Below are positions 1 through 9,619 of a DNA stretch of 64,000 bases, one piece after another. A model generated the notes under the pieces. It did no database searches. It was not told the origin of the DNA and worked only from the letters and a program-made list of their open reading frames with translations. The translations under genes were made by a program, and so were the position numbers. How positions within the stretch are numbered: the stretch's first letter is position 1; each line of letters begins with the position of its first letter. The stretch comes from Pseudorhizobium xiangyangii. GTDB lineage: Bacteria; Pseudomonadota; Alphaproteobacteria; Rhizobiales; Rhizobiaceae. The stretch is taken from positions 124,001 to 188,000 of the forward strand of contig NZ_JAJAWH010000009.1 in the NCBI RefSeq assembly GCF_020531965.1, written 5' to 3'.

Positions 1-2525
1 GCTACCTGACGCTCATGGCGGATGCGGCGACTGCCGCGACCATCGATCATCTGCTGCTTGCGGCGCATGACAGCGGCAAGATGCGGCTAAAGAATCCCGA
101 AAACCCGAGCGAGGGTTCCGGCCTCATCGTTCTCGGCATGGGCAAGCTGGGTGGCTACGAGCTCAACTATTCCTCCGACATCGACATCGTCGTGTTCTTC
201 GATCCCGAGAGCGGGATACTGCCGGATCCGATGGATGGCTCCGAGATCTACGCCCGCATGATGCGGCGCCTCGTGCGCATCCTCCAGGAACGCACGGCCG
301 ACGGCTATGTCTTCCGCACCGATCTGAGGCTCAGGCCCGACCCCGGTTCGACGCCGCTTGCCGTGCGGGTGGAAGCGGGGCTGCTCTACTATGAGAGCCG
401 CGGCCAGAACTGGGAGCGGGCGGCGTTCATAAAGGCGCGCGCCATGGCTGGAGACCTTGCGGCCGGCGAGGATTTCCTGCGTCAGCTCGTGCCCTTCGTT
501 TTTCGCAAGTACCTCGACTACGCGGCGATTGCAGACATCCACTCCATCAAGCGGCAGATCCACGTGCACAAGGGTCATGGCGACATCGCCGTGAAAGGCC
601 ACGACGTCAAGCTTGGCCGCGGTGGCATACGCGAGATCGAATTCTTCGCGCAGACGCAGCAACTGATCGCCGGCGGACGGATGCCGCCGCTGCGAGCCCG
701 CCAAACGGAGACGGCGCTTGCAGCGCTTGCGGAGGCGAACTGGATCAGGCCGGAGATCGCGGCGGAGCTGACGGACGCCTACTGGTTCCTGCGCGATGTG
801 GAGCACCGCATCCAGATGGTGCGGGACGAGCAGACGCACAGCCTGCCTGAAACCGAGGCGGAACTGAAGCGCATCGCCTTCATGCTCGGGTTTGCGGACA
901 CGGGATCGTTTTCCGCCAAGGTCGAGGCGACGCTGCGCACAGTCGAGAAGCGTTACGCGCGCCTTTTCGAACAGGAGGCGAAGCTTTCCGGTGTAGAGGG
1001 CAATCTGGTCTTCACGGGCCAGCAGGACGATCCCGGCACCCTGAAAACATTGGCCATGCTGGGCTTCCAGCGACCCGCCGACATTTCACGGGTGATCCGC
1101 ACCTGGCACTATGGCCGGTATCGCGCGACACAATCGGTAGAGGCACGCGAGCGGCTGACCGAACTGACACCTGACCTCCTGAGGGCTTTCGGCGAAAGCA
1201 GCCGGGCCGACGAAGCGCTGCTGCGCTTCGACAGTTTCCTGTCAGGGCTTCCCGCCGGCATCCAGCTCTTCTCGCTGATCGGCAACAATCCGGCACTCCT
1301 CTCCCTGATCGTGACGGTGATGTCGGCGGCGCCACGATTGGCGGACATCATCGCCTCGCGTCCGCATGTCTTCGACGGCATGCTCGATCCGGGGCTGATG
1401 TCGGAGCTGCCGACGCGCGACTACCTGTCCGAGCGGCTCAGGACCTTCCTGACCGCCGCGCGCCACTATGAAGAGTTGCTGGACAGGCTGCGCATATTCG
1501 CAGCCGAGCAGCGCTTCCTGATCGGCATAAGACTGCTGACCGGCGCGATCAACGGCATGCAGGCCGGCCACGCCTTCACCGACCTTGCCGATCTCCTGAT
1601 CGAGCAGGCGCTTGAAGCCGTGGTGCGGGAGATCGAGGCGACCCACGGACGCTATCCCGGCGGCAGGGTGGCTTTGATGGGCATGGGCAAGCTCGGCAGT
1701 TTCGAACTCACGGCGGCCTCCGACGTCGACCTCATCCTGCTCTACGACCATGACGACGATGCCTTCGAGTCGGATGGGGAAAAGCCCATCGACAGCACCC
1801 GCTATTTCACGCGGCTGACGCAGCGCCTGATTGCCGCCCTTTCGGCTCCGATGTCGGAAGGTGTACTCTTCGAGGTGGACATGCGGCTGAGGCCGTCCGG
1901 CAACAAGGGGCCGGTTGCGACCCGCATCAAGGCATTCCGCAAATATCAGCAGGAAGAAGCCTGGACCTGGGAGCACATGGCCCTGACGCGCGCGCGTCTG
2001 GTCTGCGGCGATGCGAGCCTTGCGAAGGAAGCGGGGGCAGTAATCTCGGAGGTCTTGTCTCGTCCCCCCGACGTCCGCAAGATCGCCGCCGACGTCAAGG
2101 AGATGCGCGACCTCATAGAGCAGGAAAAACCGCCTCGCGACATATGGGACTTGAAGCTCATTCCCGGCGGACTGGTCGATATCGAGTTCATTGCCCAATA
2201 TCTGCGTCTGGTTGTGCCCGGGAAGGGACCTGCCTGTACCGCCACGTCCATGAGCACTGGCGAGGTACTGAAGGCTCTCGGACCGGAGATGATGCCTCCT
2301 AGCGATGTCGATAGTTTGATCGAGGCCTTGCGCCTGTTCACCGAACTCTCGCAGATCATCCGGCTTTGCATCGATGGCCCGTTCGATCCGAAGGAAGCGC
2401 CGGCGGGCCTTGTGGAGCGTGTCTGCCGGGCGGGTGACTGCCCGGACATCCGCACGCTGGAAGGTGAGGTCAAGCGGTTGTCGAAAGCGGTACGGGCGAT
2501 CTTCCGGAAGACAGTGAGCGCGTAG
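1..2525 (+). CDS. glnE: Glutamine synthetase adenylyltransferase/deadenylyltransferase, 5' end outside window
   Basis: Bifunctional enzyme that adenylylates and deadenylylates glutamine synthetase in nitrogen control. The reading frame (codons from base 3) is open to the left edge, so the N-terminus is missing; about 841 of the usual 950-990 residues are present. Two nucleotidyltransferase modules are visible, each with a GMGKLG motif followed by an acidic SDxD pair: GMGKLGGYELNYSSDIDIV near residue 46 and GMGKLGSFELTAASDVDLI near residue 560. The first would be the deadenylylating and the second the adenylylating domain, as in the family. The last 56 bases overlap the end of the convergent histidine kinase gene. 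Confidence 0.97.
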   Translation, partial: YLTLMADAATAATIDHLLLAAHDSGKMRLKNPENPSEGSGLIVLGMGKLGGYELNYSSDIDIVVFFDPESGILPDPMDGSEIYARMMRRLVRILQERTADGYVFRTDLRLRPDPGSTPLAVRVEAGLLYYESRGQNWERAAFIKARAMAGDLAAGEDFLRQLVPFVFRKYLDYAAIADIHSIKRQIHVHKGHGDIAVKGHDVKLGRGGIREIEFFAQTQQLIAGGRMPPLRARQTETALAALAEANWIRPEIAAELTDAYWFLRDVEHRIQMVRDEQTHSLPETEAELKRIAFMLGFADTGSFSAKVEATLRTVEKRYARLFEQEAKLSGVEGNLVFTGQQDDPGTLKTLAMLGFQRPADISRVIRTWHYGRYRATQSVEARERLTELTPDLLRAFGESSRADEALLRFDSFLSGLPAGIQLFSLIGNNPALLSLIVTVMSAAPRLADIIASRPHVFDGMLDPGLMSELPTRDYLSERLRTFLTAARHYEELLDRLRIFAAEQRFLIGIRLLTGAINGMQAGHAFTDLADLLIEQALEAVVREIEATHGRYPGGRVALMGMGKLGSFELTAASDVDLILLYDHDDDAFESDGEKPIDSTRYFTRLTQRLIAALSAPMSEGVLFEVDMRLRPSGNKGPVATRIKAFRKYQQEEAWTWEHMALTRARLVCGDASLAKEAGAVISEVLSRPPDVRKIAADVKEMRDLIEQEKPPRDIWDLKLIPGGLVDIEFIAQYLRLVVPGKGPACTATSMSTGEVLKALGPEMMPPSDVDSLIEALRLFTELSQIIRLCIDGPFDPKEAPAGLVERVCRAGDCPDIRTLEGEVKRLSKAVRAIFRKTVSA

Positions 2526-4869
2526 CAAGGCGCGCGAATGCGTTGCCGGGATTAGCCCCTTCGGGGATATGAAGGGAGACGACGGTGCCTCTGCCGACGC
2601 AGGAGCGTATACGCATCCTGCCGCCATGCAGCGCAACGAGCGAGCGTGAGATGGCGAGGCCGAGGCCGGAGCCGCCCTGGCTCTTGGCGTATTGGCTTTG
2701 AACCTGCTCGAACGGCTGGCCGATCTTGCCCAATGCGGGTTTCGGGATGCCGATGCCCGTATCCGCGATCGTGAGAAGCACGCCGGATTCGGACTTGCGG
2801 GCACGGACCACGATCCGGCCGCCGTCGTCGGTGAACTTCACGGCGTTCGACAGGAGGTTGAGCATCACCTGCTTCATGGCGCGGCGGTCACCGACCATCG
2901 ACAGATTGCTGGCGAGCCGCTGCTCGACGGCGATGTTCTTCTCCTCGGCGGAGATGGCGGTCAGGCGCAGGCTTTCCTCGACGAGCGGGGCCAGGTCGAT
3001 TGCCTCCTGCTGGATCGTCATGTGGCCTGCCTCGATCTTCGACATGTCGAGGATGTCGCTGATCAGGTTCAGGAGATGCTTGCCGCTGTCATGGATATCG
3101 CGTGCATATTCGCCGTACTTCGCCGAGCCAACCGGTCCGAACATCTGGTTGACGAGGATTTCCGAGAAGCCCAGGATTGCGTTGAGCGGCGTGCGAAGCT
3201 CATGTGACATGTTGGCGAGGAATTCGGACTTTGCCTTGTTGGCCGCCTGGGCCCGCTCTTTCTCGGCCTGATAGTTGGCGTTGGCGATCGACAGTTCTTC
3301 CTTCTGCCGCTCCAGCTTCTTCTGGGACGAGGAGAGGTCGCCGATCGTCGCCATCAGGCGCCGTTCGCTGTCGCGCAGTCTCTCCTGATGGCGCTTCATA
3401 AGGGTGATGTCGGTTCCCACCGAAACCAGGCCGCCGTCGCGGGTTCGCCGTTCGTTGATCTGAAGCCAGCGCTCGTCAGCCAGCTGGACCTCCGTCGTGC
3501 GCGAAAGTCCGTTCTGGTGCGGATCGACGACGCGGCGCTCGATGACAGGCCGTGCGGCGGCAGCCTTCACGGCGGCGCGTTCCGTGCCCGGAACCAGAAC
3601 GCTGTCGGGAAGGCCGTAAGCCTGCTGGAAATGGGCATTGCACATCACCAGGCGATCGTTCTTGTCCCAGAGAACGAAAGCTTCCGAGGTGCATTCGATG
3701 GCGTCCGCCAGCCGCTGGTCGGCCTCCGCATAGCGCTGCGCCAGCCGATGTTGCTCGGTGACGTCCATGGCGATGCCGATGACATGGGTGCGTCCGGCGC
3801 CGTTGCGGACAACCTGCGCGCGTGCTCGCATCCAGACGTAGTGGCCGGCCGCGTGCCGCATGCGGAAAATCTGGTCCACCTGCTTGGCATTGCCGCGGCT
3901 GATGGCGCGCACCAGCGCGTAGAGATTGCCGTCCGCCGGGTGCATCATGCGGGCCGCATCGGCAAACGAGAGTACGTTGCCGGTCGGAGGCAGGCCGAGC
4001 ATCTCGTACATCGATCCCGACCAGAACAGGCGCCGGTTGGCGACATCGAAATCCCACAGGCCGCAACGGCCGCGCGACAGCGCCGTCTCGATGCGCAGGT
4101 TGGCTTCGAGGAAGGTTTCATCTGCCTGCCGGGCGCGCTTCACCTGCATGTAATAGGCATAGAGGATGACCAGCAGGATAACGGAAACGCAGGCGAAGAG
4201 GGTCACGTTGAGCGACACTTCATGGCGCCAGAAATACTGGATCGACGAAAGGGAGTAGGCCGCGACGATCAATCCTCCGTCGTTGCCGAGGGGCTGGATC
4301 GCGGCATAGTGCGATTCATCGCCGATCGAGGTCTCGATCAGGCCAGATCCGCCGAACTGCCGAAGCGCGGCGGTTTCAGGCAGGAGGGAAGTCAGTTGCT
4401 GTCCGACATGAAGGTTCGTGCCGGATCCTCCGAAGATCTTGCCGGACGGGTCGATGAGGAGGAGGAATGATTCCGGCCGCAGACGATCCGAGGGAAGGAA
4501 TTTTGCAAGTCGCGCTTCGGCGCCCTTGCGGTCGCCGGCAGCGATCATACCGTCCTGATCGGCGAACGCGGCGACGGCTGCGGCAGCCATCAGCGATGTC
4601 GCCTGGCGGGCGGCTTCTTCCATGCGCGCATGTTCGTTGACGAGGCCAAGGCTGCGCGAGGTGGCGACAACGGCGAGGAATGCCAGGATGAGAAGCGGTA
4701 TCGATCGCTTCAGCATCAACTCGACACGCGGCAACTGCCGTGAGAACGGCGTCACGGTGAGGTTTGGCCCGTCCGAGAAAACCCCCGAAGCCTTGCTTGC
4801 TCCAGGAATCTTCAGACGCGGCAATCCCTCGCCGGCGGTTGCCCGCCGCACGTCCACCATCGTTTTCAT
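2470..4869 (-). CDS. Membrane-bound PAS-domain sensor histidine kinase (orphan)
   Basis: Predicted inner-membrane sensor kinase of 799 residues. In order: a transmembrane segment near residues 54-72, a roughly 145-residue periplasmic sensor region, a second segment near 220-242, a PAS/PAC module (about 265-375), a second PAS-like module (about 390-490), a short coiled coil, a HisKA domain with NMSHELRTPLNAI and phospho-accepting His557, and an HATPase domain with DTGIGI and GSGLGL boxes. The start at 4869 is chosen because AGGGG lies five bases upstream; an ATG at 4881 has no such site. No response regulator is adjacent, so the partner and signal are unknown. Its 3' end overlaps glnE by 56 bases. 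Confidence 0.9.
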   Translation of the reverse strand: MKTMVDVRRATAGEGLPRLKIPGASKASGVFSDGPNLTVTPFSRQLPRVELMLKRSIPLLILAFLAVVATSRSLGLVNEHARMEEAARQATSLMAAAAVAAFADQDGMIAAGDRKGAEARLAKFLPSDRLRPESFLLLIDPSGKIFGGSGTNLHVGQQLTSLLPETAALRQFGGSGLIETSIGDESHYAAIQPLGNDGGLIVAAYSLSSIQYFWRHEVSLNVTLFACVSVILLVILYAYYMQVKRARQADETFLEANLRIETALSRGRCGLWDFDVANRRLFWSGSMYEMLGLPPTGNVLSFADAARMMHPADGNLYALVRAISRGNAKQVDQIFRMRHAAGHYVWMRARAQVVRNGAGRTHVIGIAMDVTEQHRLAQRYAEADQRLADAIECTSEAFVLWDKNDRLVMCNAHFQQAYGLPDSVLVPGTERAAVKAAAARPVIERRVVDPHQNGLSRTTEVQLADERWLQINERRTRDGGLVSVGTDITLMKRHQERLRDSERRLMATIGDLSSSQKKLERQKEELSIANANYQAEKERAQAANKAKSEFLANMSHELRTPLNAILGFSEILVNQMFGPVGSAKYGEYARDIHDSGKHLLNLISDILDMSKIEAGHMTIQQEAIDLAPLVEESLRLTAISAEEKNIAVEQRLASNLSMVGDRRAMKQVMLNLLSNAVKFTDDGGRIVVRARKSESGVLLTIADTGIGIPKPALGKIGQPFEQVQSQYAKSQGGSGLGLAISRSLVALHGGRMRIRSCVGRGTVVSLHIPEGANPGNAFARLATRSLSSGRSPVPLSTTA

Positions 4870-5021
4870 ATAACCCCTCATGGAAATTCGGCGCGCCGCT
4901 CGCCCGAATCTAGCCTAATGAATCATGAGTGATTCGCCGTGTCCAGAGGTTTGGTAATAGATTTTTAACTATTTGATTCACCTGCGATTCTAATGGAATC
5001 ATAGGTTGTATCGGGAAGTGC

Positions 5022-7670
5022 CTATCCCTTTAGTATGCGCTCCACGATGTCGCGGACATCCGTTGACAATGTTGCGCTTCGCTCGATCGTCATCAGCGCC
5101 GAGCGGGCATGATCGGCCCGCATCGGTTCCAGCAAGCGCCAGGAGCGCATTGAGGTGAGGATGCGTGCGGCGAGCTGCGGGTTCTTCGGATCGATGGCCA
5201 GTATCTGTTCCGCAAGGAAGCGGTAGCCTTCGCCGTCGGCGCGGTTGAAGCCGGTGGGATTGGAGAAAGCGAAGCTGCCGACGAGCGCGCGCACCCTGTT
5301 CGGGTTGTTGGGCGCGAAGTGCCGATCGGCCATGAGCGCCTTGACGCGGTCAAGCGTGCCGGACCCCGGGATGGTCGCCTGGACCGCAAACCACTTGTCG
5401 AGCACCAGGGCATTTCCGTCGAAGCGTGTCACGAATGCGCCGAGTGCCGCATCGGCTTCGTCCGTTTCGGGGAAGCGGTGTTCCAGCACGGTGAGGGCCT
5501 GGAGCAGGTCCGTCATGTTGTCGGCGGATGCGAAGGCCTCGGCCGCACGGGCCGGTGACTGCTCGGCATAGGTGAGATAGCCGAGCGCGCTGTTGCGCAG
5601 CGCGCGCCTGCCGGCGCTTGAGGCGTCCGGGGTGAAGCCTCCCTCGATCTGCATGTCGTCGGAGAGTTGCTGGAAGACGTCCCGTCCTGCATCGGCAATC
5701 GCGGAGAGGATCGCCGTCCGCCCCGCGTGGATTGCGTCCGGGTCGTTGTTGCTGCCAAGCTCGCGTGCAATGTCGGCTTCGCTCGGCAGAGCCAGAACCT
5801 GGGCACGGAACGCGGGCTCCAGAGCTTCGTTCGCGGCGGTTTCGACAATGGCCGAAATGACAGCGGGCTCGCAGGCGATCTGATTGCCGTCGCGAGCATC
5901 CCGCGCCGCCTGCATCAGGATCGGCAGGATCAGGTCGTTGAGCGCCTGCCAGCGCGAGAAGAGATCGCCGTCGTGACGAGCGATGTGGACGAGGTCTTCC
6001 GTGCTCTGGTCGAAGTGGAGGTTGATCGGCGCCGAGAAGCTGCGGTTGAGCGACAATACAGGGCGCGACGAGATGCCCGAGAAGACGAAGGTCTGCTTGC
6101 GCTTGGTAAGATGCAGGACGTCGCCCGTCACTTCGCCCCCGGCGACTGCATTCGGTGTCACCACCGAGCCGTTGTCGAGGATGAGTGCGTAGGAGACCGG
6201 GATATGCATCGGCTCCTTCTTCGGCTGGCCGGGTGTTGCCGGGATCATCTGCTCCAGCGACAGCGTGAAGGTGGAGGCTGCTGGATCATAGGCGCCCGAT
6301 GCCGTGACCAGCGGGGTGCCGGCCTGGTGATACCAGAGCGAAAACTGCTTGAGGTCGCGACTGTTCGCGTCCTCGAAGCATTTGACGAAATCCTCGACCG
6401 TGGCGGCATCGCCGTCATGACGTTCGAAGTAGAGGTCCATGCCCTTCTTGAAGCCTTCCTGCCCAAGCAGCGTGGCGATCATGCGGGTGACCTCTGAACC
6501 CTTCTCGTAGACGGTCGTAGTGTAGAAGTTGTTGATCTCGCGATACTTCGTCGGGCGCACCGGGTGGGCGAGGGGACCCGCATCCTCCGGGAACTGCTCG
6601 GACTTCAGGTGCCGGACTTCCGCGATTCGCTTGACGGCGCGTGAGCGCATATCGGCCGAGAACTCGTGGTCCCGGTAGACCGTCAGGCCTTCCTTGAGGC
6701 ACAGCTGGAACCAGTCGCGGCAGGTGATGCGGTTGCCGGTCCAGTTGTGGAAATATTCGTGGGCGATGATCGCCTCGATATTGGCGTAGTCCTGGTCCGT
6801 GGCGGTTTCCGGGTCGGCCAGCACGTACTTGTCGTTGAAGACGTTGAGGCCCTTGTTCTCCATGGCTCCCATGTTGAAGTCGGAGACGGCGACGATCTGG
6901 AAGATGTTCAGGTCGTATTCGCGGCCGAAACGTTCCTCATCCCACTTCATCGAGCGCTTCAGCGCGTCCATGGCATAGGCGGCGCGCGGCTCCTTGCCGT
7001 GCTCGACGTAGATCTTCAGCGCGACCTCGTTGCCCGACATGGTCTCGAACGTATCCTCGATCACGCCGAGGTCGCCGGCGACGAGGGCGAAGAGATAGCT
7101 CGGCTTCGGATGCGGATCGAACCAGGCGGCGAAATGCCGGCCTTCGTCGTAGTTGCCGCCGCCGAGAAAGTTGCCGTTGGAGAGCAGCAGCGGGTTGGCG
7201 GCCTTGTCGGCGATGATCGTGATCGTATAGGGCGCCAGAACGTCTGGACGATCAGGGAAATAGGTGATGCGGCGGAAACCTTCCGCCTCGCACTGGGTGC
7301 AGTAGACACCGTTGGTGCGGTAGAGGCCCATCAGCTGCGTATTCGCTTCCGGATTGATGAACGTCGTGACCGTAATCTCGAACGGTGCGCTCTCCGGCAG
7401 ATCACGGATCGTCAGGCTCTGCGGCGTCGCCTCGAACTGGCTGGCCGGAACCTCGTTCTGATCGAGAAGCAGACCCGACAGTGCCAGTTCGTCGCCGTCC
7501 AGCACCAGCGGACTTTTCGCCTCGGTACCCTCGCGGCGATGAAAGATCAGCCGCGCATCCACTTTCGTGTTCGTCGGGTCGAGTTCGAACGTGAGATCGA
7601 CGCGCTCCAAGACGAAATCGGTCGGACGGTAATTGGAGAGTTCAACAATTTTATTGTCGGATTTGCCCAT
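5022..7670 (-). CDS. pepN: Aminopeptidase N, M1 family zinc metallopeptidase
   Basis: Cytosolic aminopeptidase that removes N-terminal residues from peptides. The 882-residue length matches bacterial PepN (about 870). The exopeptidase motif GAMEN is at residues 268-272 and the zinc site HEYFH at 304-308 is followed by the third ligand Glu327 in KEGLT. There is no signal peptide. The C-terminal half carries the helical repeat region typical of the PepN branch. It stands alone, downstream of nothing on its strand, with a 441-base spacer separating it from the divergent exporter gene. Confidence 0.96.
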   Translation of the reverse strand: MGKSDNKIVELSNYRPTDFVLERVDLTFELDPTNTKVDARLIFHRREGTEAKSPLVLDGDELALSGLLLDQNEVPASQFEATPQSLTIRDLPESAPFEITVTTFINPEANTQLMGLYRTNGVYCTQCEAEGFRRITYFPDRPDVLAPYTITIIADKAANPLLLSNGNFLGGGNYDEGRHFAAWFDPHPKPSYLFALVAGDLGVIEDTFETMSGNEVALKIYVEHGKEPRAAYAMDALKRSMKWDEERFGREYDLNIFQIVAVSDFNMGAMENKGLNVFNDKYVLADPETATDQDYANIEAIIAHEYFHNWTGNRITCRDWFQLCLKEGLTVYRDHEFSADMRSRAVKRIAEVRHLKSEQFPEDAGPLAHPVRPTKYREINNFYTTTVYEKGSEVTRMIATLLGQEGFKKGMDLYFERHDGDAATVEDFVKCFEDANSRDLKQFSLWYHQAGTPLVTASGAYDPAASTFTLSLEQMIPATPGQPKKEPMHIPVSYALILDNGSVVTPNAVAGGEVTGDVLHLTKRKQTFVFSGISSRPVLSLNRSFSAPINLHFDQSTEDLVHIARHDGDLFSRWQALNDLILPILMQAARDARDGNQIACEPAVISAIVETAANEALEPAFRAQVLALPSEADIARELGSNNDPDAIHAGRTAILSAIADAGRDVFQQLSDDMQIEGGFTPDASSAGRRALRNSALGYLTYAEQSPARAAEAFASADNMTDLLQALTVLEHRFPETDEADAALGAFVTRFDGNALVLDKWFAVQATIPGSGTLDRVKALMADRHFAPNNPNRVRALVGSFAFSNPTGFNRADGEGYRFLAEQILAIDPKNPQLAARILTSMRSWRLLEPMRADHARSALMTIERSATLSTDVRDIVERILKG

Positions 7671-8111
7671 AAGCGCAGGGGTCCCTATGCGTGCAGTAGA
7701 AGGTGCGGGAAAGCCAGGTGAGGGCCTTTAATGCCCGCGGTTTTGCCTAAATCTGCTCCAGGTACAGTTCGGTCGCTTCTTGAACGGGAGCGCCGGCGTG
7801 TGGTTTGGATGTTCAGGAGAAGGCACGACGGCAGGTCCTTTCGGCAAGGTGAGGGTCCGAGTAATACCAATGGGTTGCTAACACGATGCTAACAAACGAT
7901 GCGTCGGGCCATGTTGCACAAATAACCAGAGACAGGCGCCTGTCCGGACTTGAGAACGGCCAGGCTGCCTTCCCCGCAATGATATTGATCGACCTGTCGT
8001 CAATTTGATGTCATGTCGGCAATACTTCCTTTAGGGTTTGCATCCAGTTTCCCTCTATGTTCGCCCCGCCGCAGATGACTTGGCCTAGAGTCGCATATCC
8101 CAGAGTTCCAA
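7671..8111. other. Spacer between pepN and the EamA exporter
   Basis: This 441-base divergent spacer must contain the promoters of both flanking genes. The short open frames here have no ribosome-binding site and no recognisable domain. No convincing hairpin, repeat or RNA gene was seen. Confidence 0.6.
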
Positions 8112-9050
8112 ATGTTTGTTGAAGCAGGAAATCCCCTGCGCGGGATCGTGTACAAGATCCTGTCAGTCGCCATATTCGTAATGATGCAAACCTGTATCAA
8201 GGCGGCGGGAGCTGATGTCCCGGCCGGGCAGATCACCTTCTTCCGTTCCGCATTCGCACTGATCCCGATCATCGCCTATCTCGCGTGGCGGCGCGATCTT
8301 CTCACGGCCGTCAGGACTGACAGACCGTTCGGCCATTTCAAGCGCGGACTGTTCGGGGTCATGTCGATGGCGTGCGGCTTTTATGGCCTGGTCCATCTGC
8401 CACTGCCGGAGGCCATTGCGATCGGCTATGCCTCGCCTCTCATGGCGGTCGTGTTTGCGGCCATTATTCTGCGAGAGCAGGTCCGATTCTATCGCTGGAC
8501 GGCGGTCATGGCCGGGATGGTGGGAGTGCTCATCGTCTCATGGCCCAACCTGACGCTATTCGGCGAGGGCGGTCTTCAATCCACGCAGGCAATGGGGGCG
8601 GCCGCGGTGCTGATGGCTGCCGTGCTGAGCGGTCTTGCCATGGTGCAGGTCCGCCAGCTTGTGCAGACAGAGAAGACGCCCACCATCGTTTTCTATTTTT
8701 CGCTGACCGGTGCGGTACTTTCGCTGATCAGCCTGCCTTTCGGCTGGACCGTCCTGACCGGCGAGCAGGCGACACTGTTGATCGCCTCGGGCATTCTGGG
8801 GGGCATAGCGCAGATCTTCCTGACGGAAAGCTACCGCCATGCGGACGTGTCGGCGGTGGCGCCGTTCGAATACACGTCCTTCCTGCTCGGGATTGCAATC
8901 GCGTTCGTTATCTTTGGCGACATCCCGACCATGCCGATGATTATCGGAACGGCCATCACCATCGCTGCCGGAATATTCATCGTGTACCGCGAGCATCAGC
9001 TTGGCCTTGAGCGGCGCAGGGCCGCCAAGGCATCGCCGCCTTCGACCTAG
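8112..9050 (+). CDS. EamA/DMT-superfamily transporter
   Basis: Integral membrane protein of 312 residues built as two repeats of about five transmembrane helices, the drug/metabolite transporter (EamA) architecture. The first repeat opens with a hydrophobic stretch after residue 14 and contains the FFRSAFALIP segment that is typical of the family; the second starts near residue 155. The C-terminus is short, charged and cytosolic. The ribosome-binding site is weak. Substrate cannot be inferred from sequence. Related proteins export amino acids or metabolites. Confidence 0.88.
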   Translation: MFVEAGNPLRGIVYKILSVAIFVMMQTCIKAAGADVPAGQITFFRSAFALIPIIAYLAWRRDLLTAVRTDRPFGHFKRGLFGVMSMACGFYGLVHLPLPEAIAIGYASPLMAVVFAAIILREQVRFYRWTAVMAGMVGVLIVSWPNLTLFGEGGLQSTQAMGAAAVLMAAVLSGLAMVQVRQLVQTEKTPTIVFYFSLTGAVLSLISLPFGWTVLTGEQATLLIASGILGGIAQIFLTESYRHADVSAVAPFEYTSFLLGIAIAFVIFGDIPTMPMIIGTAITIAAGIFIVYREHQLGLERRRAAKASPPST

Positions 9051-9090
9051 GCGGGTTCCGTTCCGGTCAGCCAGAAGGCTCTTACAAGCG

Positions 9091-9243
9091 TCAGAGAGGG
9101 ATGCCGGCCGTCAGCGGATTGCCGGGACGCGCGTCGCCGCGGCGCACCGCGCTCGCGTGGTTGTATTCCCGGGCCGCACTGATGGCGGCATTGACATCGC
9201 TGAATGCGGCGCGGAGCGCCCGCAGGGGATGAAGCTGTGTCAT
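9091..9243 (-). CDS. Small hypothetical protein (50 aa), second of a tiny gene pair
   Basis: A 50-codon frame begins MTQLHPLRAL and ends LTAGIPL. An AGGAACCAGGATC leader places an SD-like AGGAA at a reasonable distance from the ATG. The same GGAACCA(A/G)G sequence precedes the neighbouring small gene 31 bases upstream, which argues that both are translated. No domain, signal peptide or membrane segment was recognised. The middle is a short amphipathic helix rich in alanine. Function unknown. Confidence 0.45.
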   Translation of the reverse strand: MTQLHPLRALRAAFSDVNAAISAAREYNHASAVRRGDARPGNPLTAGIPL

Positions 9244-9274
9244 GATCCTGGTTCCTATCCGAATGGAGGAGAGA

Positions 9275-9466
9275 TCAACGCTCGCGGAAATCCGCGAAGA
9301 TGGCGGACGGGCGCGTGATGCTTCCGGTCCGGCCGATAGCGCGGGCCGTCAACTGCTCGTTGGTGGCTGAGCCGAACCTGTGATAGCCCTGCGTCGAACG
9401 CGGCGGCAGGCTGGCATTACGAAGGCTCTCAAATCCGCAATGGATCGGGCGCGAACGGGTAGTCAT
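9275..9466 (-). CDS. Small basic hypothetical protein (63 aa), first of a tiny gene pair
   Basis: A 63-residue, arginine- and serine-rich frame starts MTTRSRPIHCGFESL. Its leader GGAACCAAGGCC is nearly identical to that of the next gene. Upstream (9481-9600) lies an AT-richer stretch that probably holds the promoter, separating the pair from the UDG-like gene. No domain recognised. It could be a regulatory or stress-related small protein, but nothing in the sequence proves function. Confidence 0.4.
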   Translation of the reverse strand: MTTRSRPIHCGFESLRNASLPPRSTQGYHRFGSATNEQLTARAIGRTGSITRPSAIFADFRER

Positions 9467-9619
9467 GGCCTTGGTTCCTTAAAACCTAGAATTCCTCCCA
9501 AGACACAGCCTTATATTGCAGTGCAGCGTAGATTCCACAATGCGACATAAAGCTACACTGCCATGCGCTTGCTGCATGACTATTGTCATATTGAGGTAAT
9601 AATGATCATTTTTCAGGCG

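Noticed and set aside
1242-2804. 520-codon open frame on the minus strand
   Set aside because: Antisense shadow of glnE without any recognisable domain.
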